Assembly (NCBI GenBank): GCA_947475795.1
Contig: CANJOX010000073.1
Location: forward strand, 1 to 11,246
Direction: 5' to 3'
Length of the DNA: 11,246 nucleotides
DNA from: Gemmatimonadota bacterium
Lineage (GTDB): Bacteria > Gemmatimonadota > Gemmatimonadetes > Gemmatimonadales > Gemmatimonadaceae
Shown: in pieces, positions 7,575 to 11,246 of the stretch
How positions within the stretch are numbered: the stretch's first letter is position 1
Layout: every line of letters begins with the position of its first letter
The notes under the pieces: generated by a model
Told to the model about the DNA's origin: nothing
The model's input: the letters and a program-made list of their open reading frames with translations, nothing else
The model's database searches: none
Made by a program: the position numbers and the translations under genes

Positions 7575-8237
7575 ATGCCCACCCCCTTCCTCCCCCTCGA
7601 CTACGCCCGCCTCGCGCCCGACGTGTCCGTGGCCAGGGCGCGCGAGTTCTACGCGCAGATGGATCGGCGCCGGACCACGCGACATTTCAGTACCGACGCC
7701 GTGCCGCGGGAGCTGATCGAGCTGGCCATCCGGACCGCCGGCACGGCGCCGAGTGGTGCCCATCAGCAGCCGTGGACGTTCGTGGCGGTGGCCGATCCCG
7801 TGCTCAAGGCCGCCATGCGCGACGCGGCGGAGGCCGAGGAGCGGGCGTTCTATGCCGGCCGGGCCACCCCAGAGTGGCTCGAGGCGCTGGCGCCGCTTGG
7901 GACCGACGAGCACAAGCCGCATCTCACCGATGCGCCGTGGGTGGTGGTCCTGTTCCGCCAGTCCTTCGGATATTTTCCCGATGGCGAAAAACGGACGCAC
8001 TTCTACACGCAGGAATCGTGCGGCATCGCGGCCGGATTCTTCATCGCGGCCGTCCACGCCATGGGACTCGTGACCCTGACCCACACCCCCAGTCCCATGG
8101 GCTTCCTCGGGGAGTTGTTGCAGCGGCCGGCCAACGAAAAGGCCATGCTCGTGATGCCCGTGGGATATCCGGCGGCGGACGCCACGGTGCCCGACATTGC
8201 CCGGAAGGCGCTCGCCGATGTTGTCGTCTGGAAATAG
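7575..8237 (+). CDS. Nitroreductase-family flavoprotein resembling iodotyrosine deiodinase (IYD)
   Basis: A 220-residue FMN enzyme; the IYD family reductively removes halogen from halotyrosines using reduced flavin. FMN-phosphate contacts are likely R32/R33/R36 in RRRTTRHFS, followed by RTAGTAPSGAHQQPWTF (53-69), nearly word-for-word the IYD signature. The residues that in mammalian IYD clamp the amino-acid zwitterion (Glu, Tyr, Lys) are present with correct spacing: E89, Y93 and K114. The C-terminal half keeps the GLVT-TPSPMG flavin loop, RPANEKAMLVMPVGYPAADATVPD and a KAL-D ending. Length fits bacterial IYD homologues, which lack the mammalian membrane anchor. I chose ATG 7575; an in-frame TTG at 7548 lies inside the repeat array. 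The leader has no Shine-Dalgarno, only C-rich sequence. Halotyrosine as substrate is inferred from family similarity; other nitroreductase substrates remain possible. Confidence 0.9.
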   Translation: MPTPFLPLDYARLAPDVSVARAREFYAQMDRRRTTRHFSTDAVPRELIELAIRTAGTAPSGAHQQPWTFVAVADPVLKAAMRDAAEAEERAFYAGRATPEWLEALAPLGTDEHKPHLTDAPWVVVLFRQSFGYFPDGEKRTHFYTQESCGIAAGFFIAAVHAMGLVTLTHTPSPMGFLGELLQRPANEKAMLVMPVGYPAADATVPDIARKALADVVVWK

Positions 8238-8428
8238 CGGGGGCGCCCGTTACACCGCCGTCTCTGTCCGTCAAAAGGCGGACAAGATGCCCTATGGCGG
8301 ACAGTTTGTCCTTGGTTTCAGCGAACGTCTTGCCCCAAAGGCCTATTTGTCCCAGCATTAGCGTACGCTATAGCCGAGTTTGCCGAGTGGTGCGCTCTGC
8401 GAAGGCCTCATAGGGAGCTCACGACGCC
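8238..8428. promoter_or_regulatory. Promoter/operator region of the regulator-Nudix unit
   Basis: This 191-nt region contains a plausible sigma70 promoter: TTGTCC (8347-8352), a 16-nt spacer, and TATAGC (8369-8374), giving a start near 8381. The spacer holds TAGCGTACGCTA (8359-8370), a perfect 12-bp palindrome that touches the -10. Upstream are TGTCC/GGACA half-sites at 8265, 8280, 8299 and 8307, and the -35 itself contains a fifth (8348-8352). The ribosome site AGGGAG (8412-8417) precedes GTG 8429 by 11 nt. Confidence 0.5.
8265..8284 (+). terminator. Hairpin 28 nt after the nitroreductase stop
   Basis: TGTCCGTC (8265-8272) pairs with GGCGGACA (8277-8284) across an AAAA loop: 8 pairs, one of them G-T. 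It could help end nitroreductase transcription, but no T-run follows. GGCGGACA occurs again at 8296-8303 and starts the palindrome GGACA-GTT-TGTCC (8299-8311), so a protein-binding site is an equally good reading. Confidence 0.35.
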
Positions 8429-9049
8429 GTGGCCACCATTCTTTGTCTCGGACTCGACTCGGCCGCGCGCGCCGGAGTCACTGCACTGCTCGAAGCACTC
8501 GGACACTCCGTGTTGAATGCGCCGGAGCTGCGGGATGTCCCCGCGATCGCGAGTCGCGTGGCGCCGATCAACCTCGTGGTGGTGCACGGCGACCGCTGGC
8601 GGCTCCCCGCCGACGCGCTCGACGGCATCGATTGGGGGAGCGGCATGCCCGCCGTGATCGTCATGACCGCCCGCGTGGCCCAGATCCCCAGCATTCCGCT
8701 GGCTGGCAACGTCGTCGTGAGCTACCTGAGCGAGCCGGTCGTGCCGACCACGCTGTTCTCCACGGTGCGGCTCACCCTCGAGCTGGCCGCGCTTCGAAGC
8801 GAAGTGCAGGCGCTGCGTGGTGTGCAGGAGTTCGGGCGTCGAGACGAGACGTTGGCCGCACCGGCGGCCGACGGACGGCGGGTGGCGGAGTCGATCGGTT
8901 TCGACCTCTCGAACGCGGAACGACTGCTGATCGACGAAGCGCTGCGCGCCTCGCGTGGTAATCGCACGGTCGCGGCCCGGTTGCTCGGCATCCATGTGCG
9001 CACGCTGCGCCGCAAGCTACGTCCGCAGGCGGCGCTGGCCGCGTCGTAA
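8429..9049 (+). CDS. Degenerate receiver domain fused to a Fis-type helix-turn-helix
   Basis: A 206-residue DNA-binding regulator. Residues 1-110 have the alternating strand/helix layout of a response-regulator receiver (ATILCLGLDS, NLVVVHGD, PAVIVMTA, VVSYLSEP). The phosphorylation chemistry looks absent: the acidic pair after strand 1 is missing, H53 stands where the phospho-acceptor Asp is expected, and E102 replaces the conserved Lys before Pro. Only T80 is retained. A short helix with coiled-coil character (about 112-130) links to the C-terminal Fis domain (LIDEALRASRGNRTVAARLLGIHVRTLRRKL, 167-197), the DNA-binding module of NtrC-like proteins. There is no AAA+ sigma54 domain between them. 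Start GTG 8429 is preceded by AGGGAG. The Nudix gene begins 16 nt downstream, so the two are probably one operon. Targets are unknown; autoregulation via the upstream palindromes is a natural hypothesis. Confidence 0.85.
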   Translation: MATILCLGLDSAARAGVTALLEALGHSVLNAPELRDVPAIASRVAPINLVVVHGDRWRLPADALDGIDWGSGMPAVIVMTARVAQIPSIPLAGNVVVSYLSEPVVPTTLFSTVRLTLELAALRSEVQALRGVQEFGRRDETLAAPAADGRRVAESIGFDLSNAERLLIDEALRASRGNRTVAARLLGIHVRTLRRKLRPQAALAAS

Positions 9050-9065
9050 CCGGGAGACGGACGTC

Positions 9066-9506
9066 GTGCTAGCGTCTGGTCTGGCGTCCGCGGCTGCTCC
9101 CGTTCCGCGCGTTGGTGTCGCGGTGATCGTCGTCCGCGACCGACAGGTGCTCATCGGCCGCCGTCTGAGCGCCTCCCACGGGAACGACACGTGGCAGTTT
9201 CCCGGTGGGCATCTGGAGTACGGCGAAACCGTGGAGGCGTGCGCTGCCCGCGAAGTGGCCGAAGAAACCGGCCTCGCGGTCTCTACTGTCACGCGCGGCC
9301 CCTACACGAACGATGTGTTCGTCGGGGCGGGGAAGCACTACGTCACGCTGTTCGTGCTGGCGACGGCGCCCGCGGGGACGCCCGCCGTGATGGAGCCGGA
9401 GAAGTGCGCGGAGTGGCGGTGGTGCAACTGGGATGCGCTCCCCACGCCGCGCTTTCTCCCGATCGAAAACTTGCGCGCTACGGGGTTCCGACCGCCCGGC
9501 TGCTAG
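9066..9506 (+). CDS. Nudix hydrolase, NUDT15-like
   Basis: A 146-residue Nudix pyrophosphohydrolase. The complete Nudix box GX5EX7REUXEEXGU runs from GHLEYGE through REVAEETGL; its Glu residues bind the catalytic Mg. Flanking sequence resembles human NUDT15: PRVGVAVIVV near the N-terminus, WQFPGGHLEYGET, HYVT, and EPEKCAEWRWCNWDALP. That subfamily hydrolyses (d)NTPs and modified purine nucleotides to monophosphates, so nucleotide-pool cleaning is a reasonable role, but substrate choice in Nudix enzymes cannot be read from sequence alone. I chose GTG 9066 because GGGAG (9052-9056) sits 9 nt before it and the conserved fold begins soon after; an upstream in-frame ATG at 8955 would overlap the regulator gene by 95 nt. 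The gene is likely co-transcribed with the regulator. Its last 29 nt overlap the end of the convergent DUF2231 gene. Confidence 0.92.
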   Translation: MLASGLASAAAPVPRVGVAVIVVRDRQVLIGRRLSASHGNDTWQFPGGHLEYGETVEACAAREVAEETGLAVSTVTRGPYTNDVFVGAGKHYVTLFVLATAPAGTPAVMEPEKCAEWRWCNWDALPTPRFLPIENLRATGFRPPGC

Positions 9507-9963
9507 CCGGCAGGTACGCCGACGCGGCCCCGTCGCGATAAACCAGCTGGCCGCCGGTGTGTCCCACGTTGTAGCCGAAGCCGGACACGGCCAGCGTGCC
9601 CGCGGCGGCTACCATGCGGGCGGCCGATCCCACGCGCCCCGGCACAAAGCCGACCCCCGCGATCACCAGCACCACACCCGTGGCCAAGATGAACGCATCG
9701 GCCGCCTCTTCGTGTGGCTCGATCGCCTCTTCGCCGACCACCTTCTCGACGGTGTCTTCCTCGTCTTCCCCGGTTTCCTTGGCCAGCAGGCCGCTGCCCA
9801 GCGTGAGTGCGAGCATGGCCGTGGCGATGCCCCACACGGGCAGGGCGCGCGCACCGCGCCGGATGGCGATCAGCGCGCCGAGGCCGAAGAGCGGCAGCAG
9901 CACCGTCAGCGCGATCGGCAGGTGCACGATCAGCGGGTGCAGCGGTGTGGGAAGCAGAGACAT
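9478..9963 (-). CDS. DUF2231-type four-helix membrane protein
   Basis: A 161-residue integral inner-membrane protein of unknown function. Four hydrophobic helices are visible at about 9-34 (HPLIVHLPIALTVLLPLFGL), 41-61, 88-107 and 115-133. An acidic loop (62-87, with EDEEDTVEKVVGEE) lies between helices 2 and 3. The HPLIVHLPIAL opening and the GHTGGQLVY ending are typical of the DUF2231 family. Histidines H9, H14, H84 and H135 lie near helix ends and could bind heme or metal; that is inference only. The first ATG giving the family start is 9963. It is preceded by only a weak AGG. It converges on the Nudix gene, overlapping its last 29 nt. Confidence 0.85.
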   Translation of the reverse strand: MSLLPTPLHPLIVHLPIALTVLLPLFGLGALIAIRRGARALPVWGIATAMLALTLGSGLLAKETGEDEEDTVEKVVGEEAIEPHEEAADAFILATGVVLVIAGVGFVPGRVGSAARMVAAAGTLAVSGFGYNVGHTGGQLVYRDGAASAYLPASSRAVGTP

Positions 9964-10184
9964 GGGAGAACCTGTCGGTCCGGGTCGTTGACGCCCGCCG
10001 AGGTCGGTCACCAGTCTGCGGGGCACCGATTGGCGGTGCACCCGGAATATCGTCTGGGCCGCGGGGCTGGCCGTCAGGGAAACGCCGTCAGGGCCAGCAG
10101 CAATGCGGTCAGCGTCGGACGGCGGCAGTCGTCGGGGGACAACGACTGCCGCGCACCGTCCGGATGGTGCGGTGGTCCGTGCTG
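9964..10184. other. Intergenic region downstream of infA and upstream of the DUF2231 gene
   Basis: This 221-nt stretch holds no convincing ORF. It contains several inverted repeats: GCACCG/CGGTGC (10023-10028 with 10034-10039), GCTGGCC/GGCCAGC (10066-10072 with 10092-10098) and the large stem at 10117-10161. GCCGTCAGGG occurs twice at 14-nt spacing within 10070-10093. The promoter of the DUF2231 gene should lie here; none could be assigned. No tRNA-like fold was seen. Confidence 0.5.
10117..10161 (-). terminator. Strong hairpin downstream of infA
   Basis: GCGGCAGTCGT (10122-10132) and ACGACTGCCGC (10142-10152) form a perfect 11-bp stem with a 9-nt loop. The outer GGACG (10117-10121) and CGTCC (10157-10161) can extend it past a small internal bulge. 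It begins 24 nt after the infA stop on the minus strand, so transcription termination or 3'-end protection is the likely role. No U-run follows, so it is not a textbook intrinsic terminator. Confidence 0.6.
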
Positions 10185-10400
10185 TTACTTGTGGCGGAAC
10201 GTGATACGGCCGCGGCTCAGGTCGTACGGCGAGACTTCCACCGTGACCTTGTCGCCGGCCAGGATCCGGATGCGGAACTTGCGCATCTTGCCGGCCATGG
10301 TGGCCAGCAGCGAATGCCCGTTTTCGAGGTCGACCCGGAACATGGCGCTGGGCAACACGTCCGACACGACTCCTTCGAACTCAATAGCGTCTTCCTTCAT
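10185..10400 (-). CDS. infA: Translation initiation factor IF-1
   Basis: This 71-residue OB-fold protein binds the ribosomal A site of the 30S subunit during initiation, with IF-2 and IF-3. The whole sequence matches the family: [44 protein letters not shown] and the ending [15 protein letters not shown]. The length is standard. The start is secured by a strong ribosome site, AAGGAGG on the minus strand (10405-10411), 4 nt before ATG; this is by far the best Shine-Dalgarno in the window. It lies 29 nt after the stop of an unrecognised gene on the same strand and is probably co-transcribed with it. No ribosomal protein genes (rpmJ, rpsM) or secY adjoin it, so this is not the classical str/spc/alpha-type context. 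Confidence 0.98.
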   Translation of the reverse strand: MKEDAIEFEGVVSDVLPSAMFRVDLENGHSLLATMAGKMRKFRIRILAGDKVTVEVSPYDLSRGRITFRHK

Positions 10401-10404
10401 ACAG

Positions 10405-10411
10405 CCTCCTT
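10405..10411 (-). promoter_or_regulatory. Ribosome binding site of infA
   Basis: AAGGAGG on the minus strand, ending 4 nt before the infA ATG. It stands out because most other starts in this window have weak or absent Shine-Dalgarno sequences. Confidence 0.85.
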
Positions 10412-10429
10412 GGTCATACGCACGTCGTA

Positions 10430-10987
10430 CTAGGTTGCCGATCCGGTATCGAGCGGCGCGTCCTGCATGAGGGCGTCGAGCGCGGTCCGGAGTTGATCGC
10501 TGCAGCGTCCGGCGAGCTCGAGGGACGCATAGCCTTCGCGCTCCAGCGATTCCGGATGCCAATGCCACGTCGCTTCGCTGGTGGCGGATGGGAGACAGGT
10601 TTCTTCCCAGACCGATTGCGGGGTGGCCGGCACTTGCCGCCATCCGCGTCGTTCGGGGGCATGCTCACCGCGCGGTGCGATGACGCCACGCCACACAATG
10701 CATAACAACTGACCCGCTGCCGGAACATCGGTACCATTCCGCAGCCAGGCGACCGTGAGGGCCACCGGCCCGAGCTGGACGATGCAACGCTCGGGGGAGA
10801 GGCGCGCGATAGGCGCTTCGATGCCGGTCTGCACCGCCAACAGCTTCGCAGCCGCCACGAGCCCTTCGGAGAGCCGGGCAAACTCGCGCGTGCAGACGGC
10901 CTGCGCGCGATGGGAGGACAAAAAGGACGTTCGGGCAGCCGTGTCGCGCGGATCAAACGCGCGTTCGGCGGGAGCGCTGTCTATCAT
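10430..10987 (-). CDS. Conserved-looking hypothetical protein upstream of infA
   Basis: I do not recognise this 185-residue protein. It has no signal peptide or membrane helix. The N-terminal part is charged and helical ([38 protein letters not shown]). A central stretch looks like beta strands ([31 protein letters not shown]), followed by a Trp-rich section ([34 protein letters not shown]) and a final helix ([15 protein letters not shown]). Four Trp lie within about 40 residues. Start ATG 10987 is chosen because the same frame further upstream runs through a strong hairpin; no Shine-Dalgarno supports it, so the N-terminus is uncertain. The 29-nt gap to infA suggests a shared transcript and possibly a role linked to translation or growth rate, which is inference from position only. 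Confidence 0.65.
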   Translation of the reverse strand: MIDSAPAERAFDPRDTAARTSFLSSHRAQAVCTREFARLSEGLVAAAKLLAVQTGIEAPIARLSPERCIVQLGPVALTVAWLRNGTDVPAAGQLLCIVWRGVIAPRGEHAPERRGWRQVPATPQSVWEETCLPSATSEATWHWHPESLEREGYASLELAGRCSDQLRTALDALMQDAPLDTGSAT

Positions 10988-11015
10988 GCGTGGTTCCCGG
11001 AAAGAGGGGACAACG

Positions 11016-11062
11016 CCGAAGCGCCGTGTGGCGGACAGAGGTCCGGGCACACGGCGCTTCGG
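11016..11062. terminator. Perfect 15-bp stem with nested inner hairpin between csp and the hypothetical gene
   Basis: CCGAAGCGCCGTGTG (11016-11030) is exactly complementary to CACACGGCGCTTCGG (11048-11062). The 17-nt loop contains its own stem, CGGAC-AGAG-GTCCG (11032-11045). It lies 61 nt past the cold-shock stop codon and 29 nt before the start of the next gene on the same strand. It may end the csp transcript, cap its 3' end, or sit in the leader of the downstream gene. No U-run follows in either direction. Confidence 0.6.
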
Positions 11063-11106
11063 AACGTCAGGTGTGGATCGCGCGAGGCGATGCACTCATG
11101 ACGAAA

Positions 11107-11119
11107 GGGCAAACTGCCC
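11107..11119 (-). terminator. Small hairpin just after the cold-shock stop
   Basis: On the minus strand GGGCA-GTT-TGCCC is followed by TTTCGT, 3 nt after the TGA of the cold-shock gene. The stem is only 5 bp and the T-run short, so it is at best a weak intrinsic terminator, possibly backed up by the larger hairpin further downstream. Confidence 0.4.
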
Positions 11120-11122
11120 GAA

Positions 11123-11246
11123 TCAGCGACCCATCCGCGTGACGTTCTCAGCGGCCGGACCCTTCTGGCCCTGCACGATGTCGAACTCAACGGTCTCGCC
11201 TTCGGTCAGCGACTTGAAGCCGCCGCCCTGGATGGCGGAATGGTGA
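11123..11246 (-). CDS. csp: Cold-shock domain protein (N-terminal part outside window)
   Basis: The C-terminal 41 residues of a CspA-family single-stranded nucleic acid binding protein, an RNA chaperone with an OB fold. Visible are [40 protein letters not shown] and the stop at 11123-11125. HHSAI is the end of the second RNA-binding motif (FVHHSAI in the family), and QKGP-A-NVT is the standard C-terminal signature. Such proteins are usually 65-75 residues, so about 25-30 residues, including the FGFI motif, lie beyond the edge. Whether it is cold-induced or constitutive cannot be told without its 5' leader. Confidence 0.96.
   Translation of the reverse strand, partial: HHSAIQGGGFKSLTEGETVEFDIVQGQKGPAAENVTRMGR

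Noticed and set aside
7470..8084. Minus-strand ORF over the nitroreductase, ending in an array-encoded repeat peptide
   Set aside because: It is the shadow of a well-supported gene; the peptide periodicity comes only from the DNA repeat being open in that frame.
8390..8405. Sigma54 (-24/-12) promoter before the Fis-type regulator
   Set aside because: TGG...GC elements are present but the spacing is two bases short of the GG-N10-GC requirement, and a sigma70-like pair fits better upstream.
8955..9065. ATG 8955 as the Nudix start
   Set aside because: The extra 37 residues are Arg/Cys-rich shadow of the regulator's helix-turn-helix, and GTG 9066 has a good Shine-Dalgarno.
10135..10144. GGGGACAACG shared with 11006-11015
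   Set aside because: A 10-base match at two hairpin-associated sites is intriguing, but two copies in GC-rich DNA may be chance.
9964..10184. tRNA or small RNA gene in the infA/DUF2231 gap
   Set aside because: Several hairpins occur, but no cloverleaf, no TTCGA-type T-loop and no clear promoter/terminator pair was found.
10988..11095. 36-residue N-terminal extension of the hypothetical protein
   Set aside because: It would be translated through the 15-bp hairpin and is Arg/Pro-rich without domain character, although it cannot be fully excluded.

Overview
The window is GC-rich, densely coded DNA from a Gram-negative-type bacterium. Evidence for an outer membrane is a TonB-dependent receptor and a periplasm-facing lipoprotein phosphodiesterase. 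High GC, a secreted zinc metalloprotease of the DUF5117/DUF4953 type, pyrimidine-rich leaders without Shine-Dalgarno sequences and a lone infA suggest Gemmatimonadota or a similar lineage. This is a guess from gene content and cannot be confirmed here.

Layout. Positions 1-2506 (minus) hold nearly all of a TonB-dependent receptor. It is divergent from a secreted metalloprotease at 2649-5114 (plus). The convergent gap 5115-5395 is filled by a tandem array of about 16-17 bp units that switches orientation in the middle, making one very large imperfect inverted repeat. An NPP-type phosphodiesterase lipoprotein follows at 5364-7391 (minus); its stop codon lies inside that array. The divergent gap upstream of it (7392-7574) carries a second array of the same unit (7456-7556). 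Next is a nitroreductase closely resembling iodotyrosine deiodinase (7575-8237, plus). A two-gene unit follows: a pseudo-receiver/Fis-type regulator (8429-9049) and a NUDT15-like Nudix hydrolase (9066-9506). The regulator's promoter region contains a 12-bp palindrome and five TGTCC/GGACA half-sites.

The rest is on the minus strand. A four-helix DUF2231 membrane protein (9478-9963) overlaps the Nudix gene tail to tail. infA (10185-10400) follows an unrecognised 185-residue protein (10430-10987) at 29 nt. A cold-shock protein runs off the right edge (11123-11246). Strong hairpins separate these units.

Functional themes are an envelope and scavenging block on the left (receptor, protease, phosphodiesterase) and a translation/RNA-chaperone block on the right (IF-1, CSP). 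In between are redox and nucleotide-pool enzymes with an unusual regulator. The least explained feature is the 16-17 bp repeat family, present at both ends of the phosphodiesterase gene and in two different intergenic settings.
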